Positions 6,869-13,830 of a stretch of 25,184 bases of DNA are shown piece after piece. The DNA is taken from positions 1 through 25,184 of the forward strand of contig WFSU01000045.1 of the NCBI GenBank assembly GCA_015485845.1, read 5' to 3'. Each line of letters begins with the position of its first letter. The first letter of the stretch is position 1. The DNA comes from Nitratifractor sp. GTDB taxonomy: Bacteria > Campylobacterota > Campylobacteria > Campylobacterales > Sulfurovaceae. The position numbers and the translations under genes were made by a program. The notes under the pieces are model-generated. The model ran no database searches and was not told the origin of the DNA. It worked only from the letters and a program-made list of their open reading frames with translations.

Positions 6869-7084
6869 ATGAAAGATGAATATGACCTGAGTACGATGAA
6901 ATCTCGTCCGAATCCTTACGCAAAACAGCTCAAAAAGCAGGTGACGATGCGATTGGAGGAGGAGGTGATCGATTATTTCAAGTCGATGTCGGAGCGTGCG
7001 GGTATCCCGTATCAGAGTTTGATCAATCTCTATCTCAAAGATTGCGTTCGATCCCGGCGGCAGTTGACAATGGCGTGGGAGTAA
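6869..7084 (+). CDS. brnA: BrnA-family antitoxin
   Basis: A 71-residue antitoxin. Its MKDEYDLSTMKSRPNPYAK N-terminus and QVTMRLEEEVIDYFKSMSERAGIPYQSLINLYLKD core match the BrnA/CopG-like ribbon-helix-helix type, where the N-terminal half covers the BrnT active site and the C-terminal half binds operator DNA. The ATG at 6869 has AAAGG at 6857-6861. An earlier in-frame ATG at 6851 lies inside the end of brnT. The antitoxin is intact although its toxin partner carries an amber codon. A solo repressor role is possible. Confidence 0.82.
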   Translation: MKDEYDLSTMKSRPNPYAKQLKKQVTMRLEEEVIDYFKSMSERAGIPYQSLINLYLKDCVRSRRQLTMAWE

Positions 7085-7129
7085 AAACTTGTGATACATC
7101 CATCCATATCTTTGCCATCGGAGGACACT

Positions 7130-7861
7130 ATGGCGACACCTGATTCCCCCCTCGATCTCTACGCCAAAGTCGAAGACCTCCTCGGAGTCAAAGAGGCCGC
7201 ACCTGATCTGTATGCTCACTATCTGCTAGCGCTTCAAGGCATTGCGTTTGATTCGCTTCTGGATGTGGGATGCGGGAGCGGAGATTTTATCGTAGGTATC
7301 CAGCAGGCCTTTCCGGGGGCGACGTTTCGCGGGATCGATCTGAGCGGTGAGATGATCACCCGTGCCAGGGAGCAGGGAGTTGAAGCTGAACAGGTCGATC
7401 TATGTGATGATCCGGGGCAATATGATGTGATCACGGCGGTGTTTGATATGCTCAATTATTTGGATGGTGACGCATTGCAGCGTTTCGGCCGGTGTGTGCG
7501 GGAGCATCTGAATGATGGCGGAGTGTTCCTGTGCGACACCAATACGCTGTATGGATTTGAGAACGTGGCGGTGGGGAGTTTCATTGCCGAAGACGCGGAG
7601 CGGTTTGTGACGATTGACAGCGATTTTGAGGCGGGGGAGTACCGATCGGTTTTTAATCTTTTTGAGCGGGAGGATGTGATGTGGCACCGCTCTATCGGAG
7701 AGATCAGGCAGTTTTACCATTCACCCGAGACATTGCAGGCGGCGTTGGGGATGGAGCTCGTGGAGCAGGTGCCGGTCTATCTGTATGATGAGGATGAGGC
7801 GGATAAGGTGTTTTGGGTGTTTCGCAAAAACAAAATAGAACTAACCACAAAAAACACTTGA
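7130..7861 (+). CDS. Class I SAM-dependent methyltransferase, substrate unknown
   Basis: A 243-residue protein with a Rossmann methyltransferase core: motif I LLDVGCGSG at 43-51, motif II FRGIDLSGEMI with the ribose-binding acid, and a YDVITAVFDMLNYL motif IV region. The C-terminal part (RQFYHSPETLQAAL) resembles small-molecule methyltransferases. The ATG at 7130 has a strong GGAGGA at 7120-7125. It follows brnA by 45 bp and precedes the regulated promoter of the NYN gene, whose -35 box overlaps its last codons. No neighbour indicates the substrate. Confidence 0.8.
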   Translation: MATPDSPLDLYAKVEDLLGVKEAAPDLYAHYLLALQGIAFDSLLDVGCGSGDFIVGIQQAFPGATFRGIDLSGEMITRAREQGVEAEQVDLCDDPGQYDVITAVFDMLNYLDGDALQRFGRCVREHLNDGGVFLCDTNTLYGFENVAVGSFIAEDAERFVTIDSDFEAGEYRSVFNLFEREDVMWHRSIGEIRQFYHSPETLQAALGMELVEQVPVYLYDEDEADKVFWVFRKNKIELTTKNT

Positions 7862-7886
7862 AAATACCACAAATATGTGGTATAAT
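7858..7886 (+). promoter_or_regulatory. Strong promoter with a palindromic operator in its spacer
   Basis: TTGAAA (7858-7863) and TATAAT (7881-7886) are exactly 17 bp apart. A perfect inverted repeat, ATACCACA-N4-TGTGGTAT at 7864-7883, fills the spacer and runs into the -10, where a bound repressor would exclude RNA polymerase. Transcription should start near 7892. The binding protein is unknown. Confidence 0.75.
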
Positions 7887-7891
7887 ACAAA

Positions 7892-7957
7892 CTATAACGC
7901 CCAAGGCAGTACGCTCACCAGGAAATGCAGGTGAAGCCGAGCCCTTGGGCTTTTTGG
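7892..7957 (+). ncRNA. Structured leader or small RNA ending in an intrinsic terminator
   Basis: From the predicted start near 7892 the RNA folds into an outer stem GCCCAAGG (7899-7906) with CCTTGGGC (7943-7950), followed at once by five Ts. An inner stem pairs GCTCACC (7913-7919) with GGTGAaGC (7930-7937, one bulged A), enclosing a 10-nt loop; an asymmetric internal loop lies between the stems. It therefore looks like a terminated RNA of about 60-65 nt, or an attenuator, ahead of the NYN gene. I recognise no riboswitch class. An alternative NYN start codon (ATG 7925) lies in the loop. Confidence 0.5.
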
Positions 7958-7966
7958 ATTTTGACT

Positions 7967-8632
7967 ATGAAAACAGCTATTCTTGTTGATGGTGATTTCT
8001 ATTTGAGACGTCATGCCATCTTTTTCGGTCATGGCAACCATGATGATCCCAAAAAAATTGCTTCTGACCTTATGGCACATTGTATGCGCCATATTGATAG
8101 AAACAAAGATCAGCTTTACAGAATTTTCTTTTATGATTGTCCTCCCCTTTCCAAAAAAGTCCATCACCCTTTAACTGGCAAAGCGATAGATTTGTCCAAA
8201 AGTGACTTGTACCAGTTTCGATCACAATTACATAAAGAGCTTGTCAAGAAACCAAGTATGGCCTTACGACTTGGGTATTTAGATGAGAAAAACGCTCAAT
8301 GGAAAATACGTGACAACAAACTGAACAAAAAGGTCATTTCTGGAGAAATCGATCCTGCGACTTTGCAAGAGAATGACTTCATCTATTATGCTAAACAAAA
8401 AGGTGTAGACATGAAGATTGGGCTTGATATCGCAACCCTTACACACAAAAAACTGGTTGATCGTATTGTTTTGATTGCCGGAGACAGTGATTTTGTACCG
8501 GCATCAAAACTTGCAAGACGTGAAGGGATACATTTTGTCCTGGATGCGATGAACCATCCTATACGGGAAGATTTGCAAGAGCACATAGATTGGTTGCATA
8601 CAACACTCCCCAAAAGAGCTAAGACCCCATGA
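7967..8632 (+). CDS. NYN-domain (PIN-like) ribonuclease
   Basis: A 221-residue protein. Acidic active-site positions typical of NYN/PIN nucleases are present: D8 and D10 in LVDGDF, D154 in GLDIATL, and D173/D175 in LIAGDSDF. The family includes metal-dependent RNases and LabA-like proteins. ATG 7967 is preferred since the conserved domain begins at residue 3; its ribosome-binding site is weak. ATG 7925 would add 14 residues encoded by the leader hairpin. The gene follows an operator-controlled promoter and a terminator-like structure, so expression may need antitermination or readthrough. Its stop overlaps the next small frame (ATGA). Confidence 0.8.
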   Translation: MKTAILVDGDFYLRRHAIFFGHGNHDDPKKIASDLMAHCMRHIDRNKDQLYRIFFYDCPPLSKKVHHPLTGKAIDLSKSDLYQFRSQLHKELVKKPSMALRLGYLDEKNAQWKIRDNKLNKKVISGEIDPATLQENDFIYYAKQKGVDMKIGLDIATLTHKKLVDRIVLIAGDSDFVPASKLARREGIHFVLDAMNHPIREDLQEHIDWLHTTLPKRAKTP

Positions 8633-8799
8633 AATACCTCCGAGGCAACAAAAAGCGCTATTTTTCGCTGGCAATCATTGCGATGTATTCGACGTGGCAG
8701 AAGCTGGCGCGTCTGGATAGCAATTATCAGTACCATATGCTGGCGTATCGACAACCGGAGCACAAGACTTCTCCTCCAACTCTACTCTTCCATAGTTGA
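8629..8799 (+). CDS. Small 56-residue protein, unknown
   Basis: This frame starts with an ATG overlapping the NYN stop (ATGA) and encodes 56 residues. It has a basic N-terminus (KYLRGNKKRYF), a short semi-hydrophobic helix (SLAIIAMYSTW) and a QKLARLDSNYQYHMLAYRQPEHK stretch with ordinary codon use. The translational overlap suggests it is real and coupled to NYN. The tail from about residue 45 looks low-complexity and may be degraded, since repeat remnants begin just downstream. No family recognised. Confidence 0.4.
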   Translation: MKYLRGNKKRYFSLAIIAMYSTWQKLARLDSNYQYHMLAYRQPEHKTSPPTLLFHS

Positions 8800-8830
8800 C
8801 TTTCGTAAAATCATTTTGCATAATCGTGTT

Positions 8831-8866
8831 GCGATTTTGGTGTACAATTGTATATCCTGCGCGAAA
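8831..8866 (-). repeat. Decayed palindromic (REP-like) element
   Basis: GGTGTACAATTGTATATCC at 8839-8857 and its flanks align with the intact palindrome and flanks at 10521-10556 (shared TTGGTGT.CAATTG and CCTGCGCG versus CCTACGCG), with substitutions that break the stem. It is an eroded member of the family found through the B12 cluster. Confidence 0.55.
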
Positions 8867-8905
8867 AAGACACGTTTGCATTTCATCCCCTGATTGACAA
8901 TCGGG

Positions 8906-8911
8906 TATACT
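8906..8911 (+). promoter_or_regulatory. Possible -10 element for the B12 cluster
   Basis: TATACT lies 27 bp before the cbiM ATG. A TTGACA at 8894-8899 is only 6 bp upstream and cannot be its -35, so this call is weak. AAGGAG at 8926-8931 is a good ribosome-binding site. No cobalamin riboswitch is visible in the leader. Confidence 0.3.
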
Positions 8912-8938
8912 GTTATCACACATTACAAGGAGACAATC

Positions 8939-9628
8939 ATGCATATCGAACCGGGCGTCGTTGTGGGCGCAAAAATGTTTCTCGGGTACGCCACAGGAGC
9001 GGGCGTCATAGGTGCCGGCCTCAAGTTGGCGTATGACAATATCAAAGAAAACGGGCTCATCTCTTTTACGATTAAAGCCCTCATCAGTACCGCCGTGGTC
9101 TTTTCGTGTTTCGAGGTGCTGCCTCATTATCCGGTGGGGGTGAGCGAGGTGCATTTGATCCTTGGGACGACGCTTTTCTTGCTCTTTGGGATCGCTCCGG
9201 CGATGATCGGATTGCTGGGGGGATTGCTGGTGCAGGGGGTCTTCTTCGCACCGTTTGACTTGCCGCAGTTTGGGCTCAACATCACCACATTGCTGGCCAG
9301 CATGCTGATCCTCTATGGCGTACGCAAGCGGATCATTCCTGAGGGGGTAGCGTACAAGGATTTGACGTACACTCAACTGCTCAAACTCTCTGTCGTTTGG
9401 GAAGGGGCGATCGTAAGCTGGGTGATGTTTTGGGCGTTTTACGGTCAAGGGTTTGGCGCAGAAAACATCCGAAATGTCCTCGCATTTGGTGGATCGTACA
9501 TGTTGGTCGTGATCCTCGAGCCGGTGATTGATATGGCCGTTCTGGCTGCGGTCAAAGCATGGGACAAAGGACGATGCTCCATCCTCTTTGACAAGCGCCT
9601 CAACCTCTGCGACATCAAAGTCTCATGA
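8939..9628 (+). CDS. cbiM: CbiM-type cobalt/nickel ECF transporter substrate-binding membrane subunit
   Basis: A 229-residue membrane protein with about six hydrophobic helices. It begins Met-His-Ile, the N-terminus that in CbiM/NikM proteins supplies metal ligands and would be invariant after correct start choice. H63 and H72 (LPHYPVGVSEVH) are further expected ligands. AAGGAG before 8939 and the MHI start fix the initiation codon; the frame is open upstream but gives no family sequence. It overlaps cbiK by ATGA, so cobalt import and insertion are co-translated. CbiN, CbiQ and CbiO partners are not in the window. Nickel specificity cannot be excluded by sequence, but position favours cobalt. 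Confidence 0.82.
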   Translation: MHIEPGVVVGAKMFLGYATGAGVIGAGLKLAYDNIKENGLISFTIKALISTAVVFSCFEVLPHYPVGVSEVHLILGTTLFLLFGIAPAMIGLLGGLLVQGVFFAPFDLPQFGLNITTLLASMLILYGVRKRIIPEGVAYKDLTYTQLLKLSVVWEGAIVSWVMFWAFYGQGFGAENIRNVLAFGGSYMLVVILEPVIDMAVLAAVKAWDKGRCSILFDKRLNLCDIKVS

Positions 9629-10446
9629 AGCGATACCGCCACTATAAGCGTGGCACAGCGATCGTGCTGGCTGCGTTTGGATCGGTGATCGAGCAGGAGA
9701 TGTACCGTGCGCTGGTGCGGGATGTGAAGAAACGTTTTGCTGAAGCAGATGTGTTTCTCTCGTTTTCCTCTCGGATGGTACTCAAGGCGCTCAATAAGGA
9801 GCAGATTGAGTACCAAAACCTCCCGCAGGTGCTGGCCGATGTCGATCTGATGGGCTACAAGCGGATTGTGGTCGCTTCGATCAACCTGTTTCCAACCGAT
9901 GAGCACGAGGTGCTACTGAAGATCGTCGAGGGGTTCAACACCTTCTCGATGGCCAACATCCGCGCGACCCGCGCGATCCTTCACAAAACCAAGGAGACCT
10001 CCCTGGCACTCAAAGGGCTCAACGATGCCATCACCCAGCCTGATCAGGCCAACCTTTACATCATCCACGGTGTCCCGGTACTCGATCGTGCTGGATTGGC
10101 TTCGGTGAGCTATGCTGAGGGACTGTTGGAGCGACTCGGTGAGCAAAACTACACCTGCTCTCTCGAAGGAGCCTACCCGTGGTATGCGGTCAAGGAGAGC
10201 CTTATTGTCAGGATGAAACAAGAGGGCGTGCGCAAAGTGCAGGTCGTCCCGATGCTCCTCGTCAGTGGCAACCACTACCGCAAAGATATGGTTGAGATCA
10301 CCGAAGAGCTCTCGGAGCATTTTGAGGCGAGGATCGTTCCGAGCCAGAGTGCTTCGGAGCGGTTTAATTTGATCGAACTGGAGAGTATCCGGGAGATTGT
10401 TTTTGGGAACATCGCTGATGAGATGGCGAAGATGGGGTGCGATTGA
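9625..10446 (+). CDS. cbiK: Sirohydrochlorin cobaltochelatase
   Basis: A 273-residue chelatase that inserts Co2+ into sirohydrochlorin, the entry step of the cobalt-early pathway. The length and two-lobed sequence fit CbiK rather than the half-size CbiX. Expected metal-site residues are visible: H148 in YIIHGVPV, E181 in CSLEGAYPWY, and H217 in PMLLVSGNHYRKDM. The N-terminus has AIVLAAFGS. No signal peptide is seen, so it is cytoplasmic. It overlaps cbiM by 4 bp and is followed by a 197-bp repeat-filled gap before cbiL. Confidence 0.88.
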   Translation: MKRYRHYKRGTAIVLAAFGSVIEQEMYRALVRDVKKRFAEADVFLSFSSRMVLKALNKEQIEYQNLPQVLADVDLMGYKRIVVASINLFPTDEHEVLLKIVEGFNTFSMANIRATRAILHKTKETSLALKGLNDAITQPDQANLYIIHGVPVLDRAGLASVSYAEGLLERLGEQNYTCSLEGAYPWYAVKESLIVRMKQEGVRKVQVVPMLLVSGNHYRKDMVEITEELSEHFEARIVPSQSASERFNLIELESIREIVFGNIADEMAKMGCD

Positions 10447-10459
10447 AGTAGGAATTTTT

Positions 10460-10551
10460 GTAGGGTTGGCTTCAGCCGACCAAATGAAGCTTAATCGCTG
10501 GAAAATTTTGATAATTGTATTGCAATCTTGGTGTGCAATTGCACACCCTAC
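10460..10551. repeat. Inverted pair of GTAG-headed palindromes (REP doublet)
   Basis: GTAG at 10460-10463 is followed by a 7-bp stem (GGTTGGC/GCCGACC, one G-T pair, loop TTCA) ending at 10481. In inverse orientation, the perfect palindrome GGTGTGCAATTGCACACC (10530-10547) is followed by CTAC (10548-10551), the complement of GTAG. Forty-eight bp separate them. A GTAG head plus hairpin is the layout of REP sequences mobilised by REP-associated tyrosine transposases (RAYTs). Confidence 0.7.
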
Positions 10552-10577
10552 GCGATAGAAATAGAGAAATAGTTACA

Positions 10578-10624
10578 GGGGATGCGGCTTCAGCCGCATT
10601 GATGGGACTGAAGTCCCAGCCCCG
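10578..10624. repeat. Paired CTTCAG-core palindromes
   Basis: ATGCGGCTTCAGCCGCAT (10582-10599, 8-bp stem) and TGGGACTGAAGTCCCA (10603-10618, 7-bp stem) lie between GGGG and CCCC. They share a purine-CT-TC-AG-pyrimidine core with the elements at 12702, 12747, 12796, 18109, 19612 and 19654. They sit directly upstream of the cbiL ribosome-binding site. Confidence 0.75.
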
Positions 10625-10643
10625 AACTTTACAAAGGAACAGT

Positions 10644-11336
10644 GTGGCATACACCCAACAACTCATCATGGTCTCTCTTGGCCCCGGTGATCCCGAACTC
10701 ATCACCCTCAAGGCTCTCAAAGCCCTCAAAGATAGCGATGCAATCGGCGTACCCACCAAGAGCAGCGATAGGAGTTTTGATCGGTCATTGACGTATCGGA
10801 TCGTACGGAGTCTGATGGAGAGCGAAGGGTTTGAGCGGCCGATATTTCCCGTCTATACGCCGATGCGATTTCGCGAGGAGGATTGGCAAGCACAAGTCGA
10901 AACACTCTATGGGGCGATGGAGGAGCACGGGAGAGTGTGTTTTGTTACTTTGGGGGATAGTGGGATCTATAGTACGGTGTATTATCTCCTCGATCGGATT
11001 GCCAAGCAACGCCCCGAACTGTACGAGACGTGCGATGTGATCCCGGGTGTTACATCGTTTTCGCAAGCATCCGCTCTTGCCAAGAGACCGCTCTGTGTCG
11101 GAGAGAGTCAGCTGCGGATCGTACCGCTGCTGGACAAAGAGGTGCCCACGACGACGGTCTATATGCGCCCCAAGATCGGGATGGATATCGATGCGATCCC
11201 CGAGGAGGGGGCGATGGTGACGTTTGAGGATTTGGGATTTTCGGGTGAGAAGATCACCAAGGGCAAGATCCAAACCGTGCGGCGTTATATGACGTTGTTG
11301 ATCGATTTTTTCAAGAAGGATCCTCATGCGGTCTGA
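10644..11336 (+). CDS. cbiL: Cobalt-factor II C20-methyltransferase
   Basis: A 230-residue tetrapyrrole methylase that methylates C20 of cobalt-factor II using S-adenosylmethionine. Family marks are MVSLGPGDPELITLKALKAL near the N-terminus, VTLGDSGIYST around the SAM loop and VIPGVTSFSQASALAKRPL. The start is set at GTG 10644, with AAAGGA at 10633-10638; the ATG at 10668 has no ribosome-binding site and would cut into the first strand. The frame upstream of 10644 runs through repeats and is not coding. It overlaps cbiC by 11 bp. Confidence 0.9.
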   Translation: MAYTQQLIMVSLGPGDPELITLKALKALKDSDAIGVPTKSSDRSFDRSLTYRIVRSLMESEGFERPIFPVYTPMRFREEDWQAQVETLYGAMEEHGRVCFVTLGDSGIYSTVYYLLDRIAKQRPELYETCDVIPGVTSFSQASALAKRPLCVGESQLRIVPLLDKEVPTTTVYMRPKIGMDIDAIPEEGAMVTFEDLGFSGEKITKGKIQTVRRYMTLLIDFFKKDPHAV

Positions 11337-12057
11337 ACCGTCTGTACCGTTTGAGTTGCAAGAGCCCCCGGTGGCTATCGGGGCAGATATCTCGGTGCGA
11401 TCGTTTGAGGCGATACGCAAGGAGCTTGAGCGTAAGCATCCGGCAATTGCGAAGTTTTCGGCTGATGAGCAGGCGGTGATCGAGCGGTTGATTCACACAA
11501 CAAGCTGTTTTGAGGCGGTGCTGGAGAATATTCATTTTACCCCCGATGCGGTAGGGCGGATTCGAGGACTGCTCCAAAAGGGTGCGCGGATCATCCTCGA
11601 TGTCAATATGATCCGGGTGGGGTTGAGTAGCTTCTATCTCGAGACGTATGGCAATGAGGCGGTGTGCTATGTCAATGAGCCCTTTGCGTTTGAGTCGGCC
11701 AAAGAGCACGGTACGACACGCAGCTACGCAGCGGTAGTCGAGGCGATCCGCCACCACCGGGATGAGCCGATGATCCTCGCATGCGGCAATGCCCCGACGT
11801 TTATCTATGCAGCGATCAATACGCTGCTTTCTGAGGGGGTGGATCTAAGCAAAGTAGCGCTGCTGCTGTTTCCGGTAGGATTTGTCAATGTTGTCGAGTC
11901 CAAGGCGTATGGTCGGAAGTTCGCCGAAGCCTTCGATGTGCCCTCGATCATCATGGAGGGGCGGTTTGGCGGTTCGCCTCAGGTGGTCGCCACGCTGCAT
12001 GCGATCTACAAAACGATTCACGATTATGATGGGGAGACGCGGTATAATGGAAAGTAG
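11326..12057 (+). CDS. cbiC: Cobalt-precorrin-8 methylmutase
   Basis: A 243-residue enzyme that moves a methyl group from C11 to C12 to give cobyrinic acid. H57 in RLIHTTSCFE is in the position of the catalytic histidine, although the usual IHACG-type context is altered. ILDVNMIRVGL, ACGNAPTFIYAAI and LLFPVGFVNVVESK are typical of the family. It overlaps the end of cbiL by 11 bp. After its stop the operon is broken by a 210-bp gap that holds a REP doublet. Confidence 0.9.
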   Translation: MRSEPSVPFELQEPPVAIGADISVRSFEAIRKELERKHPAIAKFSADEQAVIERLIHTTSCFEAVLENIHFTPDAVGRIRGLLQKGARIILDVNMIRVGLSSFYLETYGNEAVCYVNEPFAFESAKEHGTTRSYAAVVEAIRHHRDEPMILACGNAPTFIYAAINTLLSEGVDLSKVALLLFPVGFVNVVESKAYGRKFAEAFDVPSIIMEGRFGGSPQVVATLHAIYKTIHDYDGETRYNGK

Positions 12058-12079
12058 AAACTTTATGGACAGTGAAGTT

Positions 12080-12219
12080 GTAGGGTGTTGTGCCCTCACA
12101 ACACCAAAAATCTCGCACAACAAGGCAAGCTCAAGCAAGCCGATAAATGTGTCCAATGATTTTTCGAAATGTTTTTGCATTATCGTGCCAATTGGTGTTG
12201 TCAGGGGACAACACCCTAC
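12080..12219. repeat. 140-bp inverted REP doublet, MITE-like
   Basis: The left arm (12080-12105) is GTAG, then an 8-bp stem GGTGTTGT/ACAACACC with a 6-base loop. The right arm (12194-12219) is the inverse copy ending CTAC; the arms match at 24 of 26 positions and the two differences fall in the loop. The outer 12 bp are exact inverted repeats. The 88-bp centre carries no open frame. The structure is small, non-coding and intergenic, between cbiC and the ferredoxin-like gene. Confidence 0.8.
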
Positions 12220-12267
12220 GCAATGAGATGTGTCAAGCAGGAGTGAGGATGCAAAGGAGAAGCAACA

Positions 12268-12711
12268 ATGAAAACGGATAATGTTGCCAAACCAAAACAA
12301 AACCTCATGGGAAGCGAAGTGGTCGAGGGTTACGCCTGCAAACCCAAAAAGCTCGATCCAAACAAGCCCATCATGTATTACCACGCCATCGTCTATATCT
12401 GCTCCGACGAACGGTGCGCCAAAGCTGGCGGAGAAGAGAAAGCGGCGTGGCTGAGGGGGGTGGTCAAGGATATGGGGCTACATACCGGTACGCAGCGGAT
12501 CAAGGTCAGTCGAAGTCTCTGTCAAGGGGCATGCCGTTTTCGTCAGGTGGCACAGATCAATGCCCCCGCTCCCAATGATAAGCTTTGGCTCAAGCACACC
12601 CATACATTTGATCGAGAGACGTGGGTGGAGATCCTGCGTGCGATTCGGGACAACAAGGCGATCACCGAAAATCGGATTGAGATGCGGGTATATGAGGAGC
12701 AGGGGCTTTAG
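12268..12711 (+). CDS. Thioredoxin-like [2Fe-2S] ferredoxin domain protein
   Basis: A 147-residue protein with C45 and C50 in YICSDERC and C85 and C89 in LCQGACR, the four-cysteine pattern of thioredoxin-like [2Fe-2S] ferredoxins. Such genes recur in cobalamin operons and may donate electrons to a reductive step; the exact partner is unproven. AAGGAG at 12254-12259 supports the ATG at 12268. The last codons and stop (GGG CTT TAG) are part of the palindrome GGGGCTTTAGCCCC, so the present C-terminus was probably set by a repeat. Confidence 0.75.
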   Translation: MKTDNVAKPKQNLMGSEVVEGYACKPKKLDPNKPIMYYHAIVYICSDERCAKAGGEEKAAWLRGVVKDMGLHTGTQRIKVSRSLCQGACRFRQVAQINAPAPNDKLWLKHTHTFDRETWVEILRAIRDNKAITENRIEMRVYEEQGL

Positions 12712-12811
12712 CCCCGTCAAGACGATGCGATATACCATAAGGAGTAGGGGCTTTAGCCCCGTTAAAATGGTACAATTGAATAGGGCGATATTGTACGGGA
12801 CTGAAGTCCCG
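12702..12811. repeat. Cluster of three CTTTAG/CTTCAG palindromes
   Basis: GGGGCTTTAGCCCC occurs at 12702-12715 and 12747-12760, each preceded by GGAG plus two bases, and CGGGACTGAAGTCCCG at 12796-12811 in the opposite sense, followed by GCCTCC, the complement of the same head. The first copy contains the ferredoxin-like gene's stop codon. They fill the gap before cbiD. Confidence 0.8.
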
Positions 12812-12852
12812 CCTCCTAATGAGATAAAATATGGCGCAACAAGGTGCATCCC

Positions 12853-13827
12853 ATGAACACGCTTCGTCGAGGCTACACCACCGGGGTGAGTGCTGCGCTG
12901 GCGTTTGGGCGAGCCCTGGAGGCGTGGTGTGTTTCTCGGGAGTGTGCTCAGACGTATACTGAGAAGATGGATAACGACGATCTTGATGTCACCAAAGGGT
13001 GTATGATCGTGGCTACGGTGAGCGATCGCTTGGAGGATGTGGTACGCAACCCACGTAAGCATAGCCCCTATACGATCGGGAGACTTCGCCTCTATGCCGG
13101 GGAGGGGGTCGGCGTCGTCACCCGTGCCGGACTCAAACCTCCGGTGGGGTATCCGGCGATCAATCCGCGACCATTGGAAGCGATCAAGGCACAATATGCC
13201 CGGTTTGCCGATCGGATCGATCGTGAGCTTTACGCGACAATTGGTATCAAAGATGGCGAAGCCATCGCCCGACAGACGGCCAATGCCAAGGTTGGCGTGC
13301 TGGGAGGGCTCTCGATCCTGGGGACGACCGGATGGGTCAAGCCCGTCTCACATGAAGCGTATCTAGATTCGATCCGTGCAGAAGTAGCCGTAATCGCGGC
13401 AGCTGGGATCGATACGGTAGTTTTGACATTGGGGAATGCATCGTTGGCGTATGCCAAGGCGCATTATGAAGCGGTGCAGATCGTGGAAGTGGGCAACTTC
13501 GTGTATGATGCGCTTGGGATTGTGGCGCAGAGTGGCGTGAAGGAGGCGGTGTTTGCCTGCGGGATCGGCAAAGGGGTCAAGGTGATGCAAGGGCACCGCA
13601 ACACCCACAACCGCTTTGGCTCGATCGACTTTGCGGTATTATGCGAACAGATCGAGAAGAGGTGGGAGATACGCATTGACCCCTCAGAATTCCGCACCGT
13701 CAAAGGGCTTCTTGTTGAGTTGGGTGAGCGTGACGAGGCCTTTTATCAATGGGTTCAGGCGCAGGTGGCTGAGGTGATGCGGGAATGGTTTCCCGACCTT
13801 GAGATAACAACACACATCATGAGGTAA
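12853..13827 (+). CDS. cbiD: Cobalt-precorrin-5B C1-methyltransferase
   Basis: A 324-residue enzyme that methylates C1 after ring contraction in the cobalt-early pathway. The N-terminal LRRGYTTGVSAALAF and the central ARQTANAKVGVLGGLSILGTTG followed by VKPVSHEA are CbiD hallmarks. CbiD has no equivalent sequence in the late-cobalt pathway, so it is good evidence for the anaerobic-type route. The ATG at 12853 is preferred over GTG 12844 because AAGGTG at 12841-12846 is spaced 6 bp from it. cbiET follows after 3 bp. Confidence 0.92.
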   Translation: MNTLRRGYTTGVSAALAFGRALEAWCVSRECAQTYTEKMDNDDLDVTKGCMIVATVSDRLEDVVRNPRKHSPYTIGRLRLYAGEGVGVVTRAGLKPPVGYPAINPRPLEAIKAQYARFADRIDRELYATIGIKDGEAIARQTANAKVGVLGGLSILGTTGWVKPVSHEAYLDSIRAEVAVIAAAGIDTVVLTLGNASLAYAKAHYEAVQIVEVGNFVYDALGIVAQSGVKEAVFACGIGKGVKVMQGHRNTHNRFGSIDFAVLCEQIEKRWEIRIDPSEFRTVKGLLVELGERDEAFYQWVQAQVAEVMREWFPDLEITTHIMR

Positions 13828-13830
13828 AAG

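Noticed and set aside
7892..7957. Type III toxin-antitoxin RNA or SRP RNA
   Set aside because: There are no tandem RNA repeats as in ToxI and no GGAAG/GCAGCC-type SRP loop; kept only as an unassigned structured leader.
8894..8911. TTGACA/TATACT as a sigma-70 promoter
   Set aside because: The boxes are only 6 bp apart, far from the 16-18 bp needed.
8800..8938. Cobalamin riboswitch ahead of cbiM
   Set aside because: I could not find a B12-box-like GCCACTG core or the long multi-helix leader; the gap is only about 140 bp and partly repeat-derived.
8675..9448. 257-codon minus-strand frame across the small ORF, repeat remnant and cbiM
   Set aside because: It runs antisense to cbiM, is rich in H, R, P and Q as shadows are, and spans an obvious intergenic repeat.
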